Shown here: positions 23,993-31,925 of the stretch, in pieces
Position numbering within the stretch: position 1 is the stretch's first letter
How the letters are laid out: each line of letters opens with the position of its first letter
Assembly: GCF_019042735.1 (NCBI RefSeq)
Contig: NZ_JAHQCR010000088.1
Span: 186,001 to 250,000 of the forward strand
DNA: 64,000 bases
Direction: 5' to 3'
Origin: Evansella alkalicola
GTDB taxonomy: Bacteria > Bacillota > Bacilli > Bacillales > Salisediminibacteriaceae
Position numbers and translations under genes: made by a program
The notes under the pieces: generated by a model
Database searches by the model: none
Told to the model about the DNA's origin: nothing
What the model saw: the letters and a program-made list of their open reading frames with translations, nothing else

Positions 23993-26059
23993 CTATTGAA
24001 TAATTTTATACTTTTCCAACTTATAATAAAAATTCCTAATTGAAACACCTAATTGTTTAGCAGTCTTTGTCTTATTACCATTATTCTCTTTTAATACGTC
24101 AAGTATAAGATTCCTCTCAGTATCATCTAAAACTTCCTGCAATGTCTTTTTAGGTCCACCGTCCATGTGCACCCAACTTGGTTCTTGTTTTTGTATCTCA
24201 TTTTTACGCAGAGAAGGAAGGTGGGAAGAGTCAATTCTCTTCTCACGGTAATGCATATATATCATCGCTCTTCCTAGAATGTTTTCTAATTCCCTCACAT
24301 TACCAGGCCAATCATATTCCATTAACCATTCCATCGCTTCCACGTGAAGATCTTCTACACTTCTGCCATAATCTTGGTTTAGCTTTATTAAAAGAAACTT
24401 ACACAATATAGGAATGTCCTCTTTTCTCTTTTTTAACGGTGGTATAAAAATAGGCATTCGATTTAGCCGATGATATAAGTCACTTCGAAATTCTTTCCTT
24501 GCTATTTTTTGTTCAATATCAACATTTGTGGCTGCAATAATTCGAACATCAATAGGGACAGCCTTTGTACCACCTACTCGTACAATTTCCTTTTCCTGAA
24601 GAACGCGTAAAAGTTTTGCTTGCGTTTGGGGTGATATCTCTCCAATTTCATCTAAAAATACGCTCCCCTTATCCGCTTCCTCAAATATTCCTTTTTTCCC
24701 GCCCCGTTTGGCTCCAGAAAATGCCCCTTCTTCGTACCCAAAGAGCTCGCTTTCTAATAATGTTTCAGAAATAGCGGCACAATTAACTCTTATAAATTTA
24801 TTAAATTTTCTTTTACTAGCATTATGTATAGCATGAGCAAATAGCTCTTTTCCTGTCCCTGATTCCCCTTGGAGTAAAATCGTCACAGGTGTAACTGCTG
24901 CTTGTTTTGCTTGTTGAATTGCAACTTGAATTCCTTCTGAACGCCCAATAATATCATCAAAACTATATTTCGCCTCAAGGGTACGAATGATATGTTTCGC
25001 TTTTTCAAGCTCTGTATTTAAAGCTTCAATTTCCGACATATCATGAATAACCCCTACGCTCCCCTTAAGGTTTCCGTCTACTATGACAGGGGCTACATTT
25101 ACAATGACATCTTTCCTATTTGGTCCGACTTTCATCTTTGCCCCGCGGACAGGTTTGCCAGTTTTGAGGACATGCATATGCATGCTCTCCCCTTCTGAAA
25201 TATCCGTAGTGGCAGGATGGCCTATTACATCTTCCTTCGTAAGACCAGTTAAACGGGTGTAAGCGGGATTAATTAATATGCCTTTTCCCTTTTCATCTAC
25301 CACTGAGATAGCATCATCTGATGATTCAATAATGGCTTCAAGCATCTCCTGAATACTCTTAAGATTGGTGACCTCTTCCGCCATATCAACAATTTCAGTT
25401 ATATCTCTAAACACTCCAAGGGCCCCAGTTAATTGGGAATTTTTATATAGTGGAACTCTTGTAGTTAATATTTTCCGTTTATTAGCAAGTATTTGACGTC
25501 GGTTTGTTTCTGCCTTCCCTGTCTTCAAAACTCTTGGGAGCTTGCTTGATTGCATAACATTTTCAATTTTCTCCCCGATCACTTCCATACTTTTTAGTCC
25601 AGATATTTCTTCCGCCCTCTTATTTAAAAGTGTAATTTGATGATCTAAATCGATCGCAATCATTCCATCATGTGTAGAATTCAAAATTGAATCCATTAGT
25701 GTATTATGGCGGGTCACTTCTTCAATTAAGCTTTTTTTCTCATCGATTAAGTAAAACATAACAGAAGCAATAGAGCTCGGGATTAGGGTGACAGGTTCAT
25801 CTTTTAGTAGGAGGCGAATCTCCTCATATAAATCACGATTACCTGTTACTTCAATAACAATATCTATGGGCGTTAATTGATGAAACGCATCTTTCCATTC
25901 TTTAAAAACAGGAATGTTGTAGTCTTTTGCTTTTCTAATACCAGCTGTATCTTCAAGCTTGTCCACAACACCAACAATGACAAATTGTTTCGTTTCTTTA
26001 AGTACATCTAGAAGGGACGCACCACCATCACCTGCACCAATTAAAAGGACTCGCTTCAT
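23993..26059 (-). CDS. bkdR: BkdR: sigma-54-dependent activator with Rossmann and PAS sensor domains
   Basis: A 688-residue enhancer-binding protein expected to activate the ptb-bkd operon. It begins with a nucleotide-binding Rossmann-like domain (LLIGAGDGGASLL, Gly8-Gly13) and then two PAS domains (about 120-220 and 235-350). The AAA+ domain has Walker A GESGTGKE and the sigma-54 contact loop reads GAFSGA at 445-450, not the canonical GAFTGA. A Fis-type helix-turn-helix (KTKTAKQLGVSIRNFYYKLEKY) ends the protein. Length and order match B. subtilis BkdR. Confidence 0.93.
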   Translation of the reverse strand: MKRVLLIGAGDGGASLLDVLKETKQFVIVGVVDKLEDTAGIRKAKDYNIPVFKEWKDAFHQLTPIDIVIEVTGNRDLYEEIRLLLKDEPVTLIPSSIASVMFYLIDEKKSLIEEVTRHNTLMDSILNSTHDGMIAIDLDHQITLLNKRAEEISGLKSMEVIGEKIENVMQSSKLPRVLKTGKAETNRRQILANKRKILTTRVPLYKNSQLTGALGVFRDITEIVDMAEEVTNLKSIQEMLEAIIESSDDAISVVDEKGKGILINPAYTRLTGLTKEDVIGHPATTDISEGESMHMHVLKTGKPVRGAKMKVGPNRKDVIVNVAPVIVDGNLKGSVGVIHDMSEIEALNTELEKAKHIIRTLEAKYSFDDIIGRSEGIQVAIQQAKQAAVTPVTILLQGESGTGKELFAHAIHNASKRKFNKFIRVNCAAISETLLESELFGYEEGAFSGAKRGGKKGIFEEADKGSVFLDEIGEISPQTQAKLLRVLQEKEIVRVGGTKAVPIDVRIIAATNVDIEQKIARKEFRSDLYHRLNRMPIFIPPLKKRKEDIPILCKFLLIKLNQDYGRSVEDLHVEAMEWLMEYDWPGNVRELENILGRAMIYMHYREKRIDSSHLPSLRKNEIQKQEPSWVHMDGGPKKTLQEVLDDTERNLILDVLKENNGNKTKTAKQLGVSIRNFYYKLEKYKIIQ

Positions 26060-26176
26060 TGTAACCTCCTAGAAATGAGATTTAATATAGACTTCTTTAA
26101 CGTTGTGCAAGATTTTCCATGCCTACTATCACTATACACGAATTATTAGGAATTGCGTAGTTACGAATCTGATACT

Positions 26177-26196
26177 CCCACACCTAAAGGAGTGGG
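26177..26196 (-). repeat. Right-end hairpin of the IS605-type element
   Basis: Stem CCCAC-A-CCT paired with AGG-A-GTGGG around a two-base loop, typical of IS605 subterminal hairpins. The 165 bp between it and the tnpB stop probably carry the guide (omega) RNA scaffold. Confidence 0.7.
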
Positions 26197-26363
26197 GTTC
26201 TATTTTACTTATATACTTCTCCAATGCTCTCACTAAAAGAGAATGAACTCTTCAAGTTACAACACATCAGAACTCATATATGTTCAACTAGTCTTTTACG
26301 AACAAAGAAACCTTTGTTTCTATTAGCATTCGTTTCGGTTCGTACCTAAACCGATATTCATCT
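26197..26363 (-). ncRNA. Probable omega (reRNA) region downstream of tnpB
   Basis: The 165-bp non-coding stretch from the tnpB stop to the right-end hairpin is where TnpB systems make their guide RNA. It includes short local hairpins such as GAAACCTTTGTTTC and ACCGAAACGAAT-type pairs. Assignment rests on position only; the guide itself would be the flanking DNA beyond the right end. Confidence 0.4.
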
Positions 26364-27821
26364 TTAAACGCCCATGCTAACGGGTGTTTTTTCTTTCAAT
26401 TTCAATCGTTCTATCTCTAAATCATGCATGGACCTAAATTGCTCGAAACTCTGGTTACACCTATCTCTATCTATTTCAGTTAAGTTATTTTTACAGTTCA
26501 TTAACAGGAATGCAGAGTATAAATCTCTTTGTATTTTGCAAAATCCAAAATCAATCCATCTTTCATGAAGACGTTTCTTTTCGTAGGAATTAGTGAAGTG
26601 ATTGTATTGACTCGCTTTAATCAAAGCAGTGTTTACCTTGTTTAAACTTCTATCTATGTATTTGAGTTTACGCTCTAATATCTCTAAAAGCATCGAGGGC
26701 GCTCGATTACCAATTGTCCTCCCAAACCTTTTCTTTTTATTGAATTTGCCTTTCTCATTGACCGTTGTTTCTATTGCTCTTCTTTGAAGTCCTTTGAAAC
26801 TCATGGTTTCTACAAAAATGATGTTACCTAACGATAAGATGGTATTAGAAAGTGTTTCGTGATCCTGTTTTCTCTTCACTCTATTTAATCTTTGTAGCTC
26901 TTTTAGTTGAGCTTTCTTTTTCATGTATCGTTTAGAATAGATCCATTTATCTTTATTGCTCTTATTAATGGTACCGTCTTCTTTATATTTCAATGGATTA
27001 GTTGCTCTCTTGCTTCTATCTAAACTTCTTTGTATATTTCTTATCTTTTTATCCAGTTGGGCAACGTTAGGGGCCAACTCCGTCAAGATGACTTTGGTTT
27101 CAGAACAAACTGCTACTGTAGAAGTACCTATATCGATACCAACTCTTTTTTGGTCAGGACTTTTGTCTTTCATTCCTTTATCATTGTATTTCTTCGGGGG
27201 CACGCCTTCGAGTACCAGTTGTGCGTAGTATACAAATTTATTCTTCGTCCATTCTCTTTTAATCCTAACAAATTTAATTTTATCTTTAAGGGCTAATTTA
27301 GCATACACGTCATTCTTTTTAATGATTGTTGGAAGAACAAGACCGTTCCACAAAACATTGCCGTCCATGTATCTAATCCCTGTTGCATTAGACTTTCCTT
27401 CGACAGAATACATTTCCCCGTGCTTTTTGAAATGTACTTTCTTACCCTGCTTAAACATTAGCTTTTCAAATGCATTGAAGGCTCTCGTGGCAATCTTTTG
27501 ACTGGTGAATGCATCTATATTCTTTTTAAATTGATGTTGCATGGGTTTTACGAACTCATGAAGTGAATACTCAGCTAAGCCAAACTCGTTGTTCAGTTCT
27601 GAAAAAAGTCTATTTCGTTCCTTGCCTTTTTCCATTTTATAAACCGTTCTATATCGCCTTGATTGTTTCAAAGCACCATATCTTTTGGACAATTCACCTA
27701 AACAAGCATTGTGGATATTTCTAGCTAGTTCGAATCGTTTAAATAATATATCTTCTTGATATAGTTCAGTTTTTAATCTCAATGTTAAAACATAACTTGG
27801 TGTTTTAGCTTTAGCCAACAT
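26364..27821 (-). CDS. tnpB: TnpB-like RNA-guided nuclease lacking the zinc ribbon
   Basis: A 485-residue IS605 OrfB-type protein. I chose ATG 27821 because GGAGGTGAGT precedes it. The three RuvC acidic residues are visible: Asp230 in GIDIGTST, Glu338 in FVETMSFKGL and Asp433 in IQRDLYSAF. The CxxC...CxxC zinc ribbon that normally lies between the last two is missing; the stretch ASQYNHFTNSYEKKRLHERW keeps the surrounding pattern without the cysteines. It is likely an active-site-intact but structurally divergent TnpB. No TnpA is adjacent. Confidence 0.85.
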   Translation of the reverse strand: MLAKAKTPSYVLTLRLKTELYQEDILFKRFELARNIHNACLGELSKRYGALKQSRRYRTVYKMEKGKERNRLFSELNNEFGLAEYSLHEFVKPMQHQFKKNIDAFTSQKIATRAFNAFEKLMFKQGKKVHFKKHGEMYSVEGKSNATGIRYMDGNVLWNGLVLPTIIKKNDVYAKLALKDKIKFVRIKREWTKNKFVYYAQLVLEGVPPKKYNDKGMKDKSPDQKRVGIDIGTSTVAVCSETKVILTELAPNVAQLDKKIRNIQRSLDRSKRATNPLKYKEDGTINKSNKDKWIYSKRYMKKKAQLKELQRLNRVKRKQDHETLSNTILSLGNIIFVETMSFKGLQRRAIETTVNEKGKFNKKKRFGRTIGNRAPSMLLEILERKLKYIDRSLNKVNTALIKASQYNHFTNSYEKKRLHERWIDFGFCKIQRDLYSAFLLMNCKNNLTEIDRDRCNQSFEQFRSMHDLEIERLKLKEKTPVSMGV

Positions 27822-27880
27822 ACTCACCTCCTGTTGACTATATTTTACCAAACAGGAACATACATTCGCAATATACAAAT

Positions 27881-27918
27881 TCGAACAATTGATATGTCTA
27901 AAGACATACCTTGTTCGA
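27881..27918. repeat. Left-end hairpin of the IS605-type element
   Basis: Outer arms TCGAACAA / TTGTTCGA and inner arms TATGTC / GACATA with a TAAA loop form one long imperfect stem 60 bp upstream of the tnpB start. Confidence 0.7.
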
Positions 27919-28069
27919 CCTCACTTCCCCCCCTGAAGGATTTTGGTGAAAGTGAGGGAAGGGTCTGTAATATCATTTGCCCATATAAACCTCTTTCGAT
28001 AAAATAGAATGGAACTCATCTGTTGTGCTAAATATACACAACCACGTGTTGTAGAGGAGATTAGACGAA

Positions 28070-28312
28070 ATGACGATAAAACGTTTTATGGCTTTATGCC
28101 TTTTATTAATTCCAGGGTTTATTGCTGGATATGGGATTAAATTAATGCGAGATACATTATTCCAAATTAAAATTTGGCCTTTCGAATGGCTATGGCTTCA
28201 GTTTTTCGTAGGAGTAATCGCCTTTGTATTTGGAGTATGGTTCATTGGAGGGTTTATTTTGCATCGGGATAGGAAGAACAATAAAGTGGCACCAAAATTC
28301 CAAAAGAAATAA
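28070..28312 (+). CDS. yqzF: DUF2627 small membrane protein (YqzF-like)
   Basis: An 80-residue protein with two predicted membrane helices (FMALCLLLIPGFIAGYGIKLM and WLWLQFFVGVIAFVFGVWFIG) and a basic C-terminal tail. Sequence and position next to bkdR match YqzF of B. subtilis. Function unknown. A good ribosome binding site (GAGGAGA region) precedes the ATG. Confidence 0.82.
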   Translation: MTIKRFMALCLLLIPGFIAGYGIKLMRDTLFQIKIWPFEWLWLQFFVGVIAFVFGVWFIGGFILHRDRKNNKVAPKFQKK

Positions 28313-28318
28313 GAAAAG

Positions 28319-28353
28319 CGCAAACGCCTGGGTACATAGAGGTGTTTGCGCCT
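28319..28353. terminator. Bidirectional terminator between yqzF and the MraY-like gene
   Basis: Stem GCGCAAACGCC / GGTGTTTGCGC (one wobble pair) with a 12-base loop, flanked by A-run and T-run between convergent genes. Confidence 0.85.
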
Positions 28354-28356
28354 TTC

Positions 28357-29127
28357 TCATTCAAGCCTCCCTAATTGATCAATACGCTTAATACCTGGTG
28401 TTCTTTCAATCCATTCTTGTATTGATACACGTTCAGCAATTAACGTTACGATAATACTAAACATAAGGAGGACAAATTGATAACTAACAATATTTAGTTG
28501 GATAGACGCAATTGCCATCCATGCTCCCATGATCATTGCCCCATTATCACCAAGCATCCCTTTCATTTTTGATTCAAATATAGCCCATAAAATAAAAGCT
28601 GCAGAAATAATTAAAACTGCCAGTACCTCTTGTGTCAGTATAATTATAGGAACGTATAAAAAAAATATGGAAAGCTTCCATACCCTTAAAGGTTTTGTAT
28701 CAAGAAGATTCATGGAATGTGGTAGTAATATAAGAAGACATAACAAGTAAAAAACGGGTATACTTAGTTCAATTAAAAAATAAGTAAAGGAAACAACAAT
28801 GACACCAATTGCTTTTATAAACCCTGTTGTAACTTCTCTCCTTTTAAAGAAATAACTAAAATGTCCCTTGATCCCTTTTGGATAAGCCCTTCCGTATAGA
28901 TCATCTATAAATCCAAGGAACCAAATGAGAACAATATATATTAAATCTAAGAAGTTCCTGATGAAATAAGTAAAATACAGATGATCAATGATTAGCATAA
29001 ATGTTATAACTGCCCCTAAACTATAAGGAACAAATTTACTCTTATAATTTTTGACACACCAGTTAAATCGAACAAATAAAGTTGTAATCAACCAAAATGC
29101 TATGACTACAATAATTAAAAGTTCCAT
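28357..29127 (-). CDS. MraY/WecA-like glycosyl-1-phosphate transferase homologue
   Basis: Polytopic membrane protein (256 residues, about eight helices) of the polyprenyl-phosphate sugar-phosphotransferase fold. Motifs WFLGFIDDLYGR, LLDTKPLRVWK and MLGDNGAMIMGA match the catalytic Asp-rich and nucleotide-binding loops. It is shorter than classic MraY (about 320 residues) and lacks some N-terminal helices, so it may be a specialised branch. It overlaps the glycosyltransferase gene by 13 bp and ends the steA-like operon. Confidence 0.72.
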   Translation of the reverse strand: MELLIIVVIAFWLITTLFVRFNWCVKNYKSKFVPYSLGAVITFMLIIDHLYFTYFIRNFLDLIYIVLIWFLGFIDDLYGRAYPKGIKGHFSYFFKRREVTTGFIKAIGVIVVSFTYFLIELSIPVFYLLCLLILLPHSMNLLDTKPLRVWKLSIFFLYVPIIILTQEVLAVLIISAAFILWAIFESKMKGMLGDNGAMIMGAWMAIASIQLNIVSYQFVLLMFSIIVTLIAERVSIQEWIERTPGIKRIDQLGRLE

Positions 29128-29771
29128 AGTGTCCGCTCCAATTCAAACCATTGTTTTGCTCTATGGTAGAATCCTCTCAAATTTTTTCCAGTAGCACGAT
29201 GATACATCTCCGTTTCTACTTCCTCTATTTTTCCACCATTTTTCAAAAAGGTTAAGTTTAATTGTAATTCGAGTCCAAAACCAAAGCTTTGTTGCGATAA
29301 AATAGTAGGAATCCATTTTTTATGAAACATTCTTTGACCAGAGAGTGGCGATTCCAACACTACTCCAGTCTCACGAAGAACAATATCTTGCGCTCTCTTT
29401 TTAACTAGACCAAACCCCTTTTTACTTTGTTCCGGTAAAGCCGCTATTGCTAGATCAGCCTTTCCACTTTGTACTGGCTCCATCAATTTTTTAGCTTCTT
29501 TGACAGACGAACCTAAATCCGCATCTAACAGCATGATCCATTCTCCACTCACTCTGGATAATCCACTCATCACAGCAGCACCCTTACCTTTATTTTTGGG
29601 TAGCTTTAAAACTTGGTCAGTTAAACCTTGTGCAATTTGAAATGTCCTGTCTATTGATCCATCATCGACAACTAGTATGTTATTAACCCAGTCCTCTCCA
29701 TTAAGTGTAGATAGAGTTTTACCTATTCTTTTCTCTTCATTGTATGCAGGTATGATGACATCAACTTTCAT
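29115..29771 (-). CDS. Family 2 glycosyltransferase
   Basis: A cytosolic GT-A fold enzyme of 218 residues. The nucleotide-sugar site is clear: DVIIPAYNEEKRIGKTL, VVDDGSIDRT and LLDADLGSSV (DxD-like), with acceptor region ESPLSGQRMFHK. I chose ATG 29771, which has GGGGGAG upstream and overlaps the end of the SteA-like gene by 11 bp. Together with its neighbours it probably builds a lipid-linked sugar for the envelope; substrate unknown. Confidence 0.82.
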   Translation of the reverse strand: MKVDVIIPAYNEEKRIGKTLSTLNGEDWVNNILVVDDGSIDRTFQIAQGLTDQVLKLPKNKGKGAAVMSGLSRVSGEWIMLLDADLGSSVKEAKKLMEPVQSGKADLAIAALPEQSKKGFGLVKKRAQDIVLRETGVVLESPLSGQRMFHKKWIPTILSQQSFGFGLELQLNLTFLKNGGKIEEVETEMYHRATGKNLRGFYHRAKQWFELERTLWNF

Positions 29772-30831
29772 CAATTTTATACTCCCCCAAGTAACTCTTT
29801 TCACCATAAAACAATGGTGTTTCTCCAATAGTCATTAGTCTGTTTATACCTTTGAGGTCTGACAAGCGATCACCAACATACATCCGAGTCAGTAACGTTG
29901 ATCCCATTCCCTTTCTCCCCTTTTCAACCAATTCCGTAACAGAAGCTCGACACCCCATCGTATAAATGTGTTCTGCTTTTGACCGAAAAGCAAGCATAAT
30001 TGCCAAATCCTCACTTAAACCTGGGAAAGGAATCGATTCAGAATCAACAGATAACGCTCTTAACCTATCCCTACCAGGGCTCCTCCCATCCATATAAGAG
30101 TGGGAAATAAATCTACTTCGGTATTTTACAATGTTATCTGGAATAGAATCCATGTCACCAATAATATAATCTGGCTTCACATTTGACTGAAATAATAATG
30201 ATGCTGCACCGTCTACTGCTATTACCTTCGCTTGAGGATTTGTTAGAATTGGCCGTATAAGGCGAATATCCCTCGCAACACCTTCCCCCCTTGCAATTAC
30301 AAATACTTGTTTGCCTGTTAATTCCCAATAGGAAGGGAGATTTTCAATTGCCTGAAGGAAAATATTCATTTCTTCCTTAGCATAATTAAAGCTGTTAATT
30401 GCAAATTGAGAATAAAGATTGGAGAACTTTTCTTGCCCTTGCTTTATTTTTTCCTGAAGATCTCTTTCCGTGTATTCCTTCACTTCTCCTATCAGCTTCC
30501 ACCCTTTACCTGTTTCTTTTTCTAACAACACTTTACTTCCAACGAAAATCTCTATTTCTTGTTTTAAAAAAGTTTTTTCATTATTTATTAAGTCAAAAAC
30601 TGGAATTCCATGTTGTAATAAGTAAAGAACTCCAGTTCTCGGTAAATTGCCTGTCACAGATGTTTTTGTATTTATTACTGCCTTTACCTTTTTCCTTACT
30701 AAATCTTCAGCAGCAACAATATCAATATCTTCATGCTTCAGGATAACAATTGCTCCTGAAGGAATGTTGTGAATAAGGTTTTTTGTTATTTCCCCAAAAT
30801 ACGCTTTCCCAGCTAATCTTTTTTTCTCCAT
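29761..30831 (-). CDS. steA: SteA-like putative cytokinetic ring protein
   Basis: A 356-residue protein with a thiamine-pyrophosphokinase-like core: VIARGEGVARDIRLI, VIAVDGAASLLF and the metal motif IIGDMDSIPD. The C-terminal membrane segment that SteA has in Actinobacteria is not obvious here. SteA localises to the division site with SteB in Corynebacterium. In Firmicutes its homologue sits, as here, with a glycosyltransferase and an MraY-like gene. Role in division or sporulation septum is inferred from family and from position beside spo0A. Confidence 0.78.
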   Translation of the reverse strand: MEKKRLAGKAYFGEITKNLIHNIPSGAIVILKHEDIDIVAAEDLVRKKVKAVINTKTSVTGNLPRTGVLYLLQHGIPVFDLINNEKTFLKQEIEIFVGSKVLLEKETGKGWKLIGEVKEYTERDLQEKIKQGQEKFSNLYSQFAINSFNYAKEEMNIFLQAIENLPSYWELTGKQVFVIARGEGVARDIRLIRPILTNPQAKVIAVDGAASLLFQSNVKPDYIIGDMDSIPDNIVKYRSRFISHSYMDGRSPGRDRLRALSVDSESIPFPGLSEDLAIMLAFRSKAEHIYTMGCRASVTELVEKGRKGMGSTLLTRMYVGDRLSDLKGINRLMTIGETPLFYGEKSYLGEYKIDES

Positions 30832-30921
30832 TTTAATCTGCCCCTTTGAAGAACTACTTCTTTGCTAGTATGAACAATAAACGGAAAAACAATGAGGAAA
30901 ATGGTAAAAGAAGCAACAATA

Positions 30922-30986
30922 AAAAATCCCTCACTCTAATTAAAACGTCCTTAATGCAGAACACTTTAACCAAGTGAAGGATTTTT
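30922..30986 (-). terminator. Terminator of spo0A
   Basis: Long stem AAAAATCC-C-TCACT paired with AGTGA-AGGATTTTT (one bulge), ending in a T-run on the minus strand. It lies 16 bp beyond the spo0A stop, between spo0A and steA. It shows that the 3' end of spo0A sits in its normal place. Confidence 0.75.
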
Positions 30987-31001
30987 AAACATGAATATTC
31001 A

Positions 31002-31097
31002 TTAACTTACTTTATGTTCAATGCGCAGTTTATCAGCAACCATCGCAATAAATTCCGAATTAGTAGGTTTTGCCTTTGTTACACTTACAGTATAACT
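31002..31097 (-). pseudogene. spo0A: spo0A 3'-terminal fragment, cut off by prophage integration
   Basis: Read on the minus strand this stretch gives YTVSVTKAKPTNSEF...IAMVADKLRIEHKVS and a TAA stop, which matches the last 30 residues of Spo0A almost residue for residue. Upstream of the Tyr the Spo0A sequence (FG in Bacillus) stops: the frame reads a Ser codon and then a TGA at 31098-31100. The remaining ~235 codons are not on this side. The rest of spo0A should lie beyond the right end of the prophage. Whether a phage-supplied 3' end completes that copy cannot be seen. Confidence 0.9.
31078..31096. other. Candidate attachment-site core at the prophage/spo0A junction
   Basis: Imperfect dyad GTTACAC-TTACA-GTATAAC: two 7-bp inverted arms around a 5-bp centre, at the exact point where Spo0A homology ends. 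That geometry is typical of a tyrosine-recombinase core site. The true core would be the identity shared by both prophage ends; the other end is outside the window. Confidence 0.55.
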
Positions 31098-31157
31098 TCA
31101 GCAATACCAAGGGTTTATGGGTTTTCTCATTTTTAACAATCGCTTCTATTCGTTGGC

Positions 31158-31222
31158 TTGGATAACCATACTTTGTTGGTCACTAGTGTATGTTAGTAAA
31201 AATATACCATATGGTTATCCAA
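31158..31222. repeat. 13-bp perfect inverted repeat just inside the left prophage end
   Basis: TTGGATAACCATA at 31158-31170 and TATGGTTATCCAA at 31210-31222, 39 bp apart, with small palindromes between (CACTAGTG, ACCATATGGT). It lies about 60 bp inside the att core in non-coding DNA. Position suits integrase arm-type or excisionase sites. Confidence 0.5.
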
Positions 31223-31284
31223 ATTTACAAGTATTAATTTTGAAGATGTAGCATATACTATTTATTTATCCTTCAAATACTCTC

Positions 31285-31545
31285 TCAAACATCATTTGAA
31301 TCTATATACTCTACCCTGCTTTTATAATCCATAAGAAAATCATTAGATAATGTAACTGCATTTCTCAAGCGCTCAATGACTTCTTTAACACGTTTATTGT
31401 CTTTTTCGTCAGTATCATCACGATTCAGAAAACTTTCTAGTCGATTGGAAAGTTGATCAACTCTGCTATCTATAGCATGAATTACTTCTCTCAGCTCACC
31501 ATGTGACAATTTGAGTTTAACGCTATCCATTGTATATACACTCAT
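31285..31545 (-). CDS. Small prophage protein, unknown
   Basis: About 86 residues from an ATG near 31545 (MSVYTMDSVKLKLSHGELRE), overlapping the end of the previous gene by about 20 bp. The body is helical and charged, with a coiled-coil-like run (AIDSRVDQLSNRLESFL). No family is recognised. It is the last gene before the attachment site. Confidence 0.55.
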   Translation of the reverse strand: MSVYTMDSVKLKLSHGELREVIHAIDSRVDQLSNRLESFLNRDDTDEKDNKRVKEVIERLRNAVTLSNDFLMDYKSRVEYIDSNDV

Positions 31546-31783
31546 CATTTTTATTATAAACACGCTCGACAGTTGCGCTAGAGTCATGAATATACAAAGG
31601 CTTCATCTTTCCGTTAACATCCACCAGTAGTTTAATCTCTGCACCTGGTAACGCATTGTTAATTTTATCGGCTTGTTGTAATAACTCAACCATAGTTGTA
31701 TCTTCAATAGATACAGTTAATTTAACCTCTAAGTGTGCCTCTAGCTTACCTTTTTTTGTCTCGATTGCTTTTACAATGTTCAT
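31523..31783 (-). CDS. Small prophage protein, unknown
   Basis: An 86-residue protein (MNIVKAIETKKGKLEAHLEV) with mixed alpha/beta character and no membrane segment. A clear AAGGAGG-type site precedes the ATG. It is translationally coupled to the next gene. Function not recognised. Confidence 0.6.
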   Translation of the reverse strand: MNIVKAIETKKGKLEAHLEVKLTVSIEDTTMVELLQQADKINNALPGAEIKLLVDVNGKMKPLYIHDSSATVERVYNKNDECIYNG

Positions 31784-31826
31784 TTTATTTCCTCCTTGGA
31801 TTTACCTATATGGAGGAAATGAAGTA

Positions 31827-31925
31827 TGTTATAATATGTAATAACAAGCCTCTATATAGGTTTGTGGTGTTGGGAATCCGTCAACTTTGGTAGAGTGACA
31901 CGGGTTCCCTTTTACTTTTTCTTAA
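31827..31925 (+). ncRNA. Candidate short plus-strand RNA with intrinsic terminator
   Basis: An extended -10 promoter (TG-T-TATAAT at 31827-31835) is followed, about 40 bp later, by a 10-bp hairpin GGGAATCCGT / ACGGGTTCCC (31873-31917) and TTTTACTTTTT. No plus-strand gene lies between, so an RNA of roughly 80 bases is predicted. Its 3' end is antisense to the last codons of the ribbon-helix-helix gene. No -35 box is evident. Confidence 0.4.

Larger units (their letters stand above)
26165..27925 (-). mobile_element. IS200/IS605-family element with TnpB-like gene only
   Basis: A single-gene insertion between bkdR and yqzF-like, which are neighbours in B. subtilis. Both subterminal hairpins are visible: CCCACACCT-AA-AGGAGTGGG at 26177-26196 (right end) and a long stem TCGAACAA ... 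TATGTC-TAAA-GACATA ... TTGTTCGA at 27881-27918 (left end). There is no TnpA (Y1 transposase), so it is non-autonomous or an IS1341-type relic. Exact ends are estimates. Confidence 0.75.
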
